Below are positions 1-10,869 of a stretch of 64,000 nt of DNA, in pieces. The translations under genes and the position numbers were made by a program. This stretch comes from Phyto melanocephala (lineage: Eukaryota; Arthropoda; Insecta; Diptera; Rhinophoridae), in the NCBI GenBank assembly GCA_941918925.1, contig OW799233.1, positions 133,206,533-133,270,532 of the forward strand, given 5' to 3'. Under the pieces are notes generated by a model. The model was not told where the DNA came from, searched no databases, and worked only from the letters and a program-made list of their open reading frames with translations. The stretch's first letter is position 1. Every line of letters begins with the position of its first letter.

Positions 1-45
1 TAGTCCTTTACGATCCCATAAAGTAAATATATTCTGAATCCCTAT
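1..45 (+). repeat. DINE-A element fragment, 5' block only
   Basis: The block CCCATAAAGTAAATATATTC (13-32) matches the CCCATAAAGTATATATATTC block near the 5' end of every DINE-A copy in this window. The match ends soon after 'CTGAATC'. It runs off the left edge, so the rest of the element may lie outside the window. Confidence 0.6.
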
Positions 46-179
46 AGAGGCTAATATATATGTAAAGAGGTTTTCCAATAAAAGTGATATGATATAAAAA
101 AAACACACTTGCTGTTAAGAAAATTAAAAAGTTTTTTTTTAATTTAATGTAAACTTCAATCGATACAAATAAGTTCTTA

Positions 180-306
180 ATAAAACGTCATTGAAATGGC
201 CTCCACGACTTATTCTGCTGAAACGAGTTCGAGGAACCCAATTTTCGAGCATTTTTTCCACTAAATCAAGTCGTATGTTATGAATGGCACGTTCAATATT
301 GACTTA
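180..306 (-). pseudogene. Mariner-family transposase, C-terminal scrap
   Basis: Read on the minus strand, this gives an open stretch of about 40 residues containing HNIRLDLVEKMLENW and then SRGGHFNDV. This is the usual end of one large insect mariner group: an amphipathic segment ending in ENW, then a basic stretch and a GGHL-DIIF-like tail. No catalytic motif is present upstream, because the reading frame is lost beyond 310. It is the 3' end of a dead transposon. The exact subfamily cannot be set from so short a piece. Confidence 0.65.
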
Positions 307-326
307 CAAAGCTTTATATGATGAAC

Positions 327-344
327 CACACAGCCGAATATAGT
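327..344 (+). repeat. DINE-A 3' hairpin scrap
   Basis: The string ACAGCCGAATATAGT is identical to the right half of the terminal hairpin of the DINE-A copies. It is only 15 bases long and unaccompanied by the rest of the end, so it may be a fossil or chance. Confidence 0.3.
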
Positions 345-350
345 TTCCGG

Positions 351-1573
351 CATGCTTTTATTTAATTTATATGTAGTAATTCAGTTGTGCTCAGTGTTCT
401 GTTTTCCGTTTATTAGTTTTGTTTTTATTTAAAAGTCCTACCACCACTTAGGACACTATATGGTGTGACACTACATGCATCTAATTAATTTAAATATTAT
501 CAAGTTTGATTCATCTTTTACCTAGTGGTCCGCTGTATTTGGTGATAGAAAACAGGGCTTAAGTTAACCAAAGTTTATAACGATATTATATATATTTTTT
601 ATCGTATTGTTTTAGGTTCTACTACTTCAGTAATAAATTCATAATACCCTGCTCTTTTCTTTAATTTTATTCTTTACAAGTGGAACGTTTTAAACTTTAT
701 TTCTATAAGATCAATACTTTTGTTTATAGAAAAACCTTAGTATTAACTTCTTTATTTATGTGTGATTGTATGGACATCTTAAAAATTCTTTATGACAGCT
801 TTGTTTTTGCAACAAGAGGAGTTTAAAAACGTTTATGACAAAATGCTCCATAGCTTCTTATGACCTGACTACTTAAAATGTAATAAAATGTAATAAATAT
901 TAGGTATTTTTTTTTTAAAGGTGGCAGGCATACATGCACAAATATGTTTACACAAAATTACCCAACAAACTAAAACGCCTAATACAAAGTTTGTCATAAA
1001 ATAACTACTGATAGCCTTAAGCTCATAACAAATTATAAATAATATTGTTGAAGGCTAGTTAAAAATTGTTTTATTGTAGGCTTGCGCTAAGCTTACGAAA
1101 ATAATTAAAAAATAGTTGTTTACTTATACTTTACAATCACACTGCAATATACGAAAGGTAAAAGCTACATTTGCATGTGACAGACTTCATTATAATGTTA
1201 GCCATGTAGGTAAGATTTCTTAAAAGAGAATTGGTAGTTATATGCAAGTTAAAGAAGAAACTAATAGTACACAACATGTAATTTTCTGCCTTAATTCGCA
1301 TCTGACATACGTGGCCGATGCAACCATATTTCCAAGTATAGCTCTAACGTAAACATTTCACTGGCTACATACACGTTTCTATTCCACAAGACTAATTTTA
1401 CGTGTTGGCATTTGCGAAAGACACATGTATGTGGAGCTTTCTATTACACAAAATAATACCAAGCTCAGTTTTCACAAATATGTTGGAAAAATAGGCAAAG
1501 TTTCTTTATTTCGACGCATTAAATTTAATATTGTTCAGTAATGTTATTATACAATTTTTATAACCAACAGCAA
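351..1573. other. AT-rich stretch with no recognised gene
   Basis: Both strands are full of stops. I see no transposase motif, terminal repeat or tandem array. It may be host intergenic or intronic sequence. Confidence 0.6.
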
Positions 1574-1579
1574 GTTCAT

Positions 1580-1772
1580 GGGTGCCCGAAGGACTAGTCA
1601 GTAATGTGCTGGTCTGCTAGTTTGGGCGTAGCAGGTTCGATTCCTGCCAGAGAGACTCTGGTGTTGTCTGCCTATCTTATCTCTTTTCTGTTCAGGTATC
1701 ACAATGGGATCAATAATATGGACCCAAGTAAGCTGCACAACAGCTGCCTGTTCTACCTAACCTAACCTAACA
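1580..1772 (+). repeat. tRNA-derived SINE
   Basis: The head contains GGTTCGATTCC (1632-1642), a perfect match to the RNA polymerase III B box. A weak A box-like stretch lies about 35 bases upstream. There is no tRNA acceptor stem. After the head come a shared body (AGAGAGACTCTGG, later TATCACAATGG) and a simple tail of CCTAA units. A diverged second copy lies at 22185-22350 with the same order of blocks, which argues for a SINE rather than a tRNA gene. A polymerase III promoter in such an element would act internally. Confidence 0.7.
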
Positions 1773-1775
1773 GCA

Positions 1776-2286
1776 AGGTCATTGGGTTTGCGCTGGGCTT
1801 TGGTGGATTATTTAAAATTTTTATCATGTACTTTACGCACGTTTTCATACGTGAACGTAATTTTAAGTAATTCTACCTTACGCGAAGCAACTTAACTTAG
1901 TGTGACGCAACTGTACGTAAATTGTCATAACTATATGTATCATGACATAACGTAACATGATAAAACATTAACGCCTAAAAATTATATCAGAAGGCGTGCT
2001 GATCAGCATTTGATCGTTAACGTGAGAATTATTTATGTCTAATTTTCTGTTTTTATGTCAATTTACTCAAAGTAAACCAAAAACAACAATATAACTACAG
2101 CGCCGCAAAAAGCTACGTTTTAAAAAATTTTTTATAGCTGCATTCTTATGTATTCTTTGTACAAATGCGAAAATTCATAACAACAATATACAGAACAGTG
2201 TGAAAAAGACACCTAAGAGCATGTGTCTTGAAACTGTTATAAATGCAAATAAACAAACCGCATGTGAGTGAACACAAATGTATTTT
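1776..2286. other. Unassigned stretch with recurring short ACGTAA/ACGCAA words
   Basis: Between 1830 and 1960 the words ACGCAC, ACGTAA, ACGCGA and ACGCAAC recur irregularly. No fixed period is visible and no coding frame is seen. Confidence 0.4.
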
Positions 2287-4915
2287 TAACAAGTAAGAGC
2301 ACTATATTCGGCTGTGCCGAATCTTTTATACCCACCACCAATTTTGTGTACATTTAAGGCACAATATTTATTATTTTGTTAATCGCTATAGAATAATCTC
2401 TTTATAATAAAATATGTATCACTTTCTTTGTAGAGGGTGGTTAAATTTTAAGGGCCCATGTTTAAGGTGAACCACATCTAAACTTCAACTTTTTTCTTGT
2501 ATTTCATTTGACATTTCTCAATCTCAGACTAACTCAATTTGAACCGTGGAAAGATACGCAATCGAGCAACGCTTTTAAATATTAAAGATTTTTATAAAAA
2601 TGGGCGTTCAAATCAAAATGCATTTTGTGCACTTCGTGATTCTTTTGGTAAACATTATCGTTCGAATTCGTCCACAATCGTGAGAATTGTAAAAAAAATT
2701 TAAATGTCTGCAAAGCAGGTCTGCATGAAATGTGAAAACATCTGTGAATGCCATCTTAGTTCGTTGAATGGGAAACATTGCTGTTTTTCACGATAACGTG
2801 GCAAAAGAGCAAGCAACCTCGACTCATCATCGTGCCCAACAATCGAGAATCAACAGTGTCATTGAAAATTTGGACTATCGGATCGTGGTGTGCCGCCTAG
2901 GTTGGGGGGTCATTTGGCCGATATTTTGTTCCATACATAATTTAAGCATACAAATATTATCATTATAAAAATAAATGATAATAATTTCATTATAAATTTA
3001 TTCAAAATCAACATAGTCCCTTAAAATTAAACCACCCATTATAACTTCGGTATGCTAGTAAAATGTTTTCGAAAATTTAGTCTTTCAATGAAAGTGGCCG
3101 TTAAAATACGCGTGTCAATAAAGTTTCTGCTAATAAGCATAACTTAGATATTTCAATATAGTCCTTTAGTATTCCAAAATCTTTATTCATAGAGAATTTA
3201 CATGAATTTAAGAGGAAGAAAGTGAATTTAATGTTAAATTTTAAGGGCCACAGGGTGATTTAAAATATACATTCTCAGCATTTTTCTAAAACGGGAAATT
3301 TATTAGTAAGATTTTGATTTTTAAACTTCTATAACATTTTGCTTTTAAAAGATTTTCAAACGAAATAAGTTTTATATAATTTTAAAACTTGTTAGCCATT
3401 AGTACGTAAAAATAAATTGTTTATAATGTTTAGAGATCATTTTTTTTACTTAAGTCAAAATTTTCCTAAATTCCCATTTTTAATAGAGCATAACTTCAGG
3501 AGAACATAAGCATAAGTTGTTAGCATGCCATCTAGTAGTTGCTAGTAGAGTCATCTATCTTATCATCTTTATCTTATATTTAGCTACAGTACAATAAATG
3601 GCGCAGTGTAAGATGAATAAATGCTAATATATATGACTAATATATTTTTATAAAAATTTAAGGAAAAAAGTGTGCGTGGCACATCTATTTTCCGTTATAA
3701 CGAAGACTTTGACCAAAAAGCCATGTTTGCAAAATTTCAGAATCGTACATATATACACTGTGCGGTATATATTTTCGTACATTTTTATCTATAACTCTTT
3801 TCCTAATTCATAGATTTAAGCGATTTTCAGGGAAAAATATTCTTTTGACTCGATAAATATATATTCGAAAGTTGTTTTTGCTAATAACTACAACTAAGGT
3901 GTTTCAATATAGTCCTTTATTATTCCAAAATCCTTATTAATAGAGAAATTATATGAATTTTAGGTAAAACGTTATATGGGAGGTTGGCGTAAAAGTGGGC
4001 GTGGCACCTTAATTTTTTGGCATAGTAATGAAATTGCATAGGGGGATAGTCGTAGCAAAATTTATCATCATACCTCTTATTTTAGAGGTTTTATGAGCTT
4101 TTAAATTTCATTAACGGTAGATAACGTGAAAAGTGGGCGTTATAGTAGGCGTGTCAAAGTTATTTTTGCGAATGAGTACAACTGAGGTGTTTCAATATAG
4201 CACTTTATTATTCCAAAATCTTTATTAATAGAGAAATTATATGAATTTTAGGTAAAACGTTATATGGGAGGTGGGCGTAAAAGTAGGCGTGGCACATTGA
4301 TTTGCCGTTACAAGAAAGCGTGTGACCAAAAAGCAAAGTGTGCAAAATTTCAGAGTCGTACATCCAATTTTGTTGCTTTTATGACGTTTTTGTTTTTCAA
4401 TATATCAAAAAATACACTGTGCGGTATAAATTTTCGTACATTTTGATCGATAACTCCTCTCCTAATGCATAGATTTAGACAATTTTCGAAAAAAATATTG
4501 CCTTTACCCAGGAAATATATATTCGAAGTTTCATGAGTCTACGTTAAGGCGTTTGGACACAATTCCATTTTATTCGATGTTCGAAGGACACGGTTTTTTC
4601 GACCTACTCTTGCTTTTCGAGCTATAACTCTCTTCCTAATATTCCGATTTAGCCCATTTTCAATACCAAACAAACCGTGTCTATAAGAAAGATTCTGGCT
4701 AAATTTGAGCCCCCTAGCTTTTTCGGTGCGAGCTCTATCGTGCTTTCAACAGACGGACAGACGGACAGACGGACGGACATAGCTAGATCGTCATAAAATC
4801 AAACCCCGATTCAGAATATATATACTTTATGGGGTCTAAAATGGATATTTCGATGTGTTACAAACGGAATGACAAAATGAATATACCCCCACCATTTTTT
4901 TGGTGGCGGGTATAA
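2287..4915 (-). mobile_element. DINE-A (Helentron-like, non-autonomous), longest copy
   Basis: Orientation is set by the TATACCC end, which lies at 4911. Reading on the minus strand, the order is: an imperfect foldback TATACCCGCCACC..GGTGGGGGTATA, the CATTCCGTTTGTAACA block, CCCATAAAGTATATATATTC, a GTCCGTCTGTCC microsatellite, a long body, then GGTGGTGGGTATAAAAGATT and the terminal hairpin ATTCGGC-aca-GCCGAAT followed by CTCTTACTTGTT. The body has internal repeats of roughly 250 bp, each with a phrase like GGGAGGTGGGCGTAAAAG and GGCGTGGCAC. It carries mariner MITE M1. No helicase or Rep coding is present, so it needs enzymes from elsewhere. The structure matches what is known of DINE-1/INE-1. 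Confidence 0.8.
2433..3038 (+). mobile_element. Mariner-derived MITE M1 with HTH-to-C-terminus fusion
   Basis: Terminal inverted repeats start GGGTGGTTAAATTTTAAGGG and end in the complement, CCCTTAAAATTAAACCACCC. The interior is a transposase remnant. A helix-turn-helix part (around 2560-2690; FYKNGRSNQNAF then ALRDSFG) is followed by a basic linker (KEQATSTHHRAQQ). This is joined straight to a C-terminal segment (VIENLDYRI) and a decayed GGHL-DILF-like end. The whole DDD catalytic core is missing, so the element arose by internal deletion. Four more copies occur in this window at the same relative place in related DINE elements. Stops and frameshifts break the frame here. Confidence 0.8.
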
Positions 4916-4984
4916 AAAGAATGTAATCAATTATGCTATATGATTACCCCAAAAATCGTTTACTGGTCTTTTGACACCATTATA

Positions 4985-5895
4985 TAAAACATGATCACTT
5001 ATGCGTCCCTGGCAGAGTGCTCAAAGGTTAAGCAAGTCGGTGTCAAAAATGTGCTTAAGCGCATTCTTCGATTTGCATGTATTAGTATTATAGGTACCCG
5101 CAGGACATGCCTAACGAACGCTCTGAGAGCTCCATTAAGGCTATCACCATTGCATTTGTCTGTTATGAATAATGAACTTTCTAGCGCTCTATGTCTTTAG
5201 GAGGTTAGTAGCCTGAAATATGGAGATCTTGTTGAACATATGAATATTATGTGGAACCTAATTCACGACTTCATGGTGAGGGTCAGGTATACTCTCCGTA
5301 ACACTCACGTTTTTATTGAACACTTCATTCTCAGAATCATTCACTGGACTTTTTTTTTGCCAAAGGGTTATAAGGACCAGAGATAGGTGCTCAGGTCTGG
5401 TACACGGATGGTTCTAAAAAATCGAATGGCGATACTGGTGCTTGCATTTTTGGTCCAAGTCTCAGGTCTGGTAGACGGATGGTTCTAAATAATCGAATGG
5501 CGATACTGGTGCTGGCATTTTTGGTCCAAGTCTTCAAAGAGATCTTCCTATGGGCAAATGCCCTTCGATATTTCAAGCTGTAATTTATGTTATTTTTATC
5601 AGTGCCTATGAATCTTTAAGAGGGAGTATGGGCAAAGCGTCCATCTTGCGAACTGTAGGCGAGCTGCCTAATGATTGGCCTTTTTGTGGTGTATCTTCAT
5701 ATTATATTAGGAGTGAACTATACCCCCTCCCCGACACTGAGTTTGCAAATTGCTCAGGGTCAACATCAGGCTTAGATGTCTTCCTCTCGAGGGCCAAATC
5801 TAGATGACTTTTCTCCCTGGACAGGAAGGACCTGTGAGTGTTATCAAATTCTCTGACTGGACACTGCCATGGGTATTTTGAATTTATTTCCTGGA
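4985..5895 (+). pseudogene. Non-LTR retrotransposon ORF2 remnant: RT thumb to RNase H
   Basis: The first 68 codons (from 4991) read like the thumb end of a non-LTR reverse transcriptase: TYASLAEC, then a RILRFACISIIGTRRTC stretch and LRLSPLHLSV. A gap with stops follows. Around 5397 the frame gives WYTDGSKKSNGDTGACIFG, the first motif of RNase H with its catalytic Asp. A block like LPMGKCPSIFQA follows, where the AEI catalytic Glu motif is expected. Near 5840 a TGHC motif marks the region after RNase H. Order and spacing fit the I/LOA-type elements that carry RNase H. A 71-bp duplication and several frame breaks disable it. The 5' half of the element is absent. Confidence 0.75.
5391..5532 (+). 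repeat. 71-bp tandem duplication inside RNase H
   Basis: The unit starting TCAGGTCTGGT at 5391 recurs at 5462 with only a few mismatches. It covers the YTDGS motif of RNase H. Because 71 is not a multiple of three, the second copy shifts the frame. Confidence 0.85.
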
Positions 5896-5899
5896 GGGT

Positions 5900-7475
5900 A
5901 TAGTGATAGTTTATAGACATTTTTGCATTATCTGTATTTATGAAACTAAAATTTTGAAACTCAGTAGTATTTATCTTGGTTGAGATTAAAAATATATCCC
6001 CGGTATATATTTGCTCTACTTTTAATTTTTCCTAATAATATGAATACGAAAAAAAAAAATTCATGAATTTAGAGAAAAAAAATTAATTAATTTAAAAAAT
6101 AATTATTGAAGTAGCGGGTAATATGCTAGTCATTTGATAATTTGGTAACGTTTTATTGTGGCAACACTAAGAATATTCTGATAAACCTATCACAAGTATG
6201 CTTTTGAAATGTGTAGCTATAAATATTATCGCTTCTGAGTTGGTGTTTTGGGTAGCTGCAGACCTAATACGTACTGACAAGTGTACAAATACAAGCTGTA
6301 TTTTATGGAAAAGTGTTACATATGAATGTAAGTGTATGAGTGCATGTTTTGCAAATCGATGTATCGGTCTGTAAGAGCAAATGTTAGTTGCTTTTGACTA
6401 ACAAAAAACTTTTCATATCGCTGACAAGATGATGTATAAACTTCTACACCACACACTCATAAGTATAAACATATTCACATATTTATGGATATCACACAAT
6501 GCAAATACAACAGGAATTGTGTACTGAAAACAGATAACAACACACACATACATGTGCTATATATACACATTTAAGGAAAAAATATAGCTCTAAAGCATAC
6601 ACACACATATTTTAACCAGAATGGTAGAGCAACACATGGATAATATTTTTTTTTAGAAAAGTTAAACTTTTGAGGAAACCACAAAACAAATTGGTCATAG
6701 TTTTACTTATCTCTCCACATACATAACTACACACATAGAAACGTTTTAATGTTTATTTCAACAACATTTCAAAAAGTGATGATAGATTTAGAACTACTTC
6801 CTATCCTTTAAACTTCTTTGTTGAAATTTTGTATGTGCGTAATTGGATATAGGAGGCTAAAGTACGTACATGTACGTTTGTCCGTAAGTATTGTAATTAA
6901 TTGTGGGGAATACTTTATATCAAAATCATATTTTTTTTTAAATTTTTGAGTAAGTTTTATATGCTATTTACATCAGTATAAAGATAAGTATAAGTAAATT
7001 ATATGAAGAAATTACAATTGGTAGAGAATTTAAAACTGTAAACAAAAGAATGTTGAAGATAATATAATTACACCTGTTTTAATACTGCAACCATATAAAA
7101 TGTAAAGAAATGTGGTTTGCCTTATTATAACTCCAAACAGACGATAGACCAAAAAACAAATGGCCAATTTATTAGGAATTTGAACTAGATATTTAATGTT
7201 AAAAAAAATTACAATTAATTTTTGTTTGAGGAGTTTCCAATAGCCAAGGTAAAATTTAAAAGAACAAACTTATCAAAAATTTGAAAGAAAATTTAAAATT
7301 CATTGAAACTATATTTCAAAAATTAAATTGAACGAGTATCAAAATAGAAAAACCTCTTACGGTTTATATTTTATTAACTCAATTGGTGAAATTCACCAAA
7401 AATTCTAGTAAATTGTTTTTTTTTTTCCGAAATATTGTAAAAAAATAAAATCTAGGGAAAAAAATATTTGTCACA
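5900..7475. other. AT-rich stretch, no gene seen
   Basis: It contains many short CACA/TACA runs around 6540-6610 and homopolymer A/T. No transposase motifs, terminal repeats or splice-bounded frames were found. Confidence 0.6.
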
Positions 7476-7479
7476 ATAT

Positions 7480-7815
7480 TTTCCCAAAAGTATAAACAAA
7501 ATTATGGGCTATCCGAGGAAAATAAATTTTTTTACAACTAAATTTTCAGGCAAAATATTATGTATTGAAGTGGAACAAATGTACAGGGATGGCTCTATCT
7601 CACAATATGTTACGCGACGATCTTGCATTATCAGTTCACGCACTTTATCTTCACTTCTTTGGCACAACAACCGATTTTGGACGATCTTCACAGAATTCGT
7701 TGGCGACAGAACTACGAACACGAATGAATTCACTGAATTAGCGATATACTGTGGTTTTAAACGTGATTTATCGCCGTACAATGAACTGAATTCTTCGAGA
7801 ACTTACTGTAAGCAA
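7480..7815 (-). pseudogene. Mariner transposase, N-terminal half (inverted piece)
   Basis: A 90-codon minus-strand frame (7509-7781) contains VRELIMQDRRVTYCEIEPSL followed by STSIHNILPENLVVKK. This is the second helix-turn-helix of the mariner group that usually continues to a YDIVTGDES motif. The first helix-turn-helix is blurred. The catalytic part of what looks like the same element lies at 8140-8840 on the other strand, so the element is broken by an inversion or is two insertions. The frame closes at 7509 in the linker before the first catalytic Asp. Confidence 0.75.
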
Positions 7816-8139
7816 AACAAATAGCACTTGTACATCAAAACATTGTTTGTGCTAAAAAATGTCAAAATTTTTTCTGGTGTTGTCAGATTTCATGTTAGCA
7901 ATAGTGTTGCCATTTTCTGAAATATAAATAGTTCTCCTCGTATATAGCTTTGTTCTTCCGTTTACAGTTGAAGATATTGACTGTTAATTGACTGTAAGTA
8001 TATTATTTGAAATCTACTTTTTAAAGCCAAAAAGGCGGTAATGCAAACCAGTTGAATATATATATGAGATATATGCACTAAATGATAAACGCTTTGATGT
8101 TTTTCCAAAAATCTACAAACGGAAAGACTAATAATAACA

Positions 8140-8840
8140 GTTCACAAGAAATCCTCAAAATAGTAATCGCTTTGGGTTAAAACATGTGTATGACATCGTG
8201 ACAGGTGACGAATCGTTTAAAGAAACTATGCGTATTAGTTCGAAAGTAAACAGAAATCGACTGTATGGTTCTTCCAAGATGAGTAAAACCCTCGAAAAGT
8301 TAACTCGAATCACAAACAAATGATCGCTGGTATTTTTGATAAACTGGTCCTGTTTTAATCGTACTGTACGCAACGTAGACGGTGAGTTTTGAATGACACA
8401 CAACCATTTGGTTGCCAGAAGTTGAAGAAATAAAAAAGCCAACCACCAAATATGGATCATGTTACATCACAACAATGCCAGCTCGATCACATCGGCTTAG
8501 GCAAGTGAATTTTTTAACATTCAAAATGTCGATTTAATAAATAGTTTTGCGTATTTTTTTTTTTTTTTAATCGATATTTGTATTAGTACAATAAATATAA
8601 TTTCAAAATTGGCTCTCAGCGCTACTAGGGTATAGTCCTAACTTGGCATCCAATTCCTTATTTTATTCTCGTACATAAAAAATTAATTACGAGGTCAACT
8701 TTTTTCGCCACTCATGGAAGGAATTGATGCATCTAAAATGCATCTAAAATCAGAATGGAAAAAGTTCTTCAAAAATTGATTCGCATGTATAAAAAAGTGC
8801 GTTGATCTTCATGGAGAATATTTCAAAAAACCATTTAAGT
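8140..8840 (+). pseudogene. Mariner transposase, catalytic core to C-terminus
   Basis: Plus-strand frames give, in order: VYDIVTGDES (8188; first catalytic Asp), VWFFQDESKPSKV-like text broken by a frameshift, KQMIAGIFDKTG, LNDTQP.., then a second-Asp region where the usual HHDNA reads HHNNA. A YSPNLASNSLF block follows (near 8630, the PYSPDLAPNDFF equivalent), and finally EWKKFFKNWFACIKKCVDLH and GEYF near 8755-8830. About 80 bases of T-rich sequence interrupt the core between 8530 and 8610. The second catalytic Asp is replaced by Asn. This is clearly dead. Its missing N-terminus matches the inverted piece at 7480-7815. Confidence 0.8.
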
Positions 8841-8882
8841 AATTTTCGATGATAAATATTTATTTGTTTTCCCTAATCTCTA

Positions 8883-8968
8883 ATGTGCTGTTTATAGAAT
8901 GCGAACGCTTACTTTGAGTGGACGTTTTGCGTGTAATTTGTTTTTGTTACGTTCTATAAACAGCACAT
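8883..8968. repeat. Short inverted repeat (foldback, about 19-bp arms)
   Basis: The left arm ATGTGCTGTTTATAGAATG (8883-8901) is mirrored by GTTCTATAAACAGCACAT (8951-8968). The loop is about 48 bases. It could be a tiny foldback transposon remnant or a transcribed hairpin. Nothing else in 8845-9360 is recognised. Confidence 0.6.
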
Positions 8969-9362
8969 AAATATAAAATTTAACTTTTACCTCTTTTTTT
9001 GTTCATAATTCCTTGACCACTTCCTGTAACAGCAAAACCACAACTTAATAAGATTTATCATTATTGCCATACATGACAAGCTAACTAATCCTTTTTAAAT
9101 GTTTTGTAATAGACTTTGCCATGTAATTTATGTGACAATTTACAAATTCATAGACAAAATGTGATTAAAATAAAAATTCTTTCAGATCTCTATTAGCCAA
9201 TTTAGTTAAATAATTTTACCTTTAGAATGTTGGTAAGGAAATCTAATATTTTACCTGAAAAGAAATAAAGAAAAAAAATATTTAAAACATTTTAGGAAAA
9301 ATTATATTAAATAGTAAACCTTTTAATACTAGAATATACTTATGTTTACAAGCCTCTCGTCA

Positions 9363-9382
9363 TCTATATATATAAAAGTGAA

Positions 9383-9417
<35 letters not shown>

Positions 9418-10118
9418 GCTATAGACTCTGAAACTGCAAAACCGATCGGGCTCAAACTTTGGTAAGTTGTTGTACACATACCGGGGAGTGTTTATGGATG
9501 AAAAAAAGTGGGCGGGGCCACGCCCATAAAAAATTAGTTATCAGTTTTAGCTACTTGCACTTGACTGATTTTTCTGAAACTTTGCACACATATCGAGCTG
9601 TCATGACTAAATAATTTCGTGATAAGAAAAGTGGGCGGGGCCACGCCCCTAAAAAAGTTTTAATTTTGAGGTACTTGCACTGGACCGATTTTTCTGAAAC
9701 TTTGCACACATGTTAAGTTGTCGTGACTTTATAATTTTCTGATTAAAAAAGTGGGCGGGGCCACGCCCATAAAAAAAGGCTACAATTTTGAGGTACTTAC
9801 ACCAGACCGATTTTTCTAAAACTTTGCACACATATTGAGCTGTCATGACTAAGTAATTTCGTGATTAGAAAAGTGGGCAGTGCCACGCCTATAAAAAAAA
9901 GGTATCATTTTAAGGTACTTGCACTTGACCGATTATTCTGAAACTTTGCACACATATTGAGCTGTTATGATTTTACAATTTCGTGATTAGAAAAGTGGGC
10001 AATGCCACGCCCACAAAAAAATTACAATTTTTAGGTTTTTGCACTTGATATTTAATTAAAATTCAGAATGCGTTTCGATTCATTAAGGGGCGTAGCAACG
10101 CGCGCCGGGTTTGGCTAG
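9363..10118 (+). mobile_element. Non-autonomous Helitron-like element, copy 1
   Basis: It starts TCTATATATATAAAAGTG after a flanking A, and ends GCGCGCCGGGTTTGGCTAG before a T. That is the Helitron rule: insertion between A and T, TC start, CTAG end, and a GC-rich hairpin just before the end. A GT microsatellite (about 9386-9414) follows the start. The body holds five units of about 120 bp, each with ACCGATTTTTCTGAAACTTT and a GTGGGCGGGGCCACGCC palindrome. There is no coding capacity, so it depends on Rep/helicase from a full-length element. A second copy follows after three bases. Confidence 0.85.
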
Positions 10119-10121
10119 TTA

Positions 10122-10869
10122 TCTATATATATAAAAGTGAAACTCTGTGTGTGTGTGTGTGTGTGTTAGCTATAGACTCCGAAACTGTAAAACCGATCGG
10201 GCTCAAACTTTGGTAAGTTGTTGTACACATACCAGGGAGTGTTTATGGGTGGAAAAAAGTGGGCGGGGCCACGCCCATACAAATTAGTTATAATTTTTAG
10301 CTACTTGCACTTGACCGATTTTTCTGAAACTTTGCACACATATCGAAATGTCATGACTAAATAATTTCGTGATAAGAAAAGTGGGCGGGGCCACGCCCCT
10401 AAAAAAGTTTTAATTTTGAGGTACTTGCACTGAACCGATTTTTATGAAACTTTGCACACATATTGGGCTGTCATGACTTTATGATTCCGTGATTAGAAAA
10501 GTGGGCAGGGCCACGCCCATAAAAAAAAGTTATAAGTTTGAGGTACTTGCACTGGACCGATCTTCCTAAAACTTTGCACACACAGTAAGCTGTCATGACT
10601 TAATAATTTCGTAATTAGAAAAGTGGGCAGTGCCACGCCCATAAAAAAAAGTTATCATTTTGAGGTACTTGCACTGGACCGATTTTTCTGAAACTTTGCA
10701 CACATATTGAGCTGTTATGACTTTACAGTTTCGTTTTTAGAAAAGTGGGCAGGGCCACGCCTATGAAAAAAATTATAATTTTTAGGTTTCTGCACTTGAT
10801 ATTCAATAAAAATTCAGAATGCATTTTGATTCATTAAGGGGCGTAGCAACGCGCGCCGGGTTTGGCTAG
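10122..10869 (+). mobile_element. Non-autonomous Helitron-like element, copy 2
   Basis: It has the same start (TCTATATATATAAAAGTG) and end (CGGGTTTGGCTAG) as its neighbour. The internal spacing of the GAAACTTTGCACA units is also the same (120, 121, then 123 bases in both copies). The GT run is shorter. It lies three bases downstream of copy 1 in the same orientation. Confidence 0.85.

Noticed and set aside
1610..1650. A tRNA gene
   Set aside because: Only the B box is convincing. There is no acceptor stem or clear anticodon arm, and a diverged copy at 22185 shows that it is a SINE.
1752..1772. CCTAACCTAACCTAAC as a telomere-like repeat
   Set aside because: It is a three-unit tail at the end of a SINE. 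Flies generally lack TTAGG telomeres.
2768..2968. 66-codon frame as an independent small gene
   Set aside because: It is the linker and C-terminal part of the mariner MITE, repeated in four other copies.
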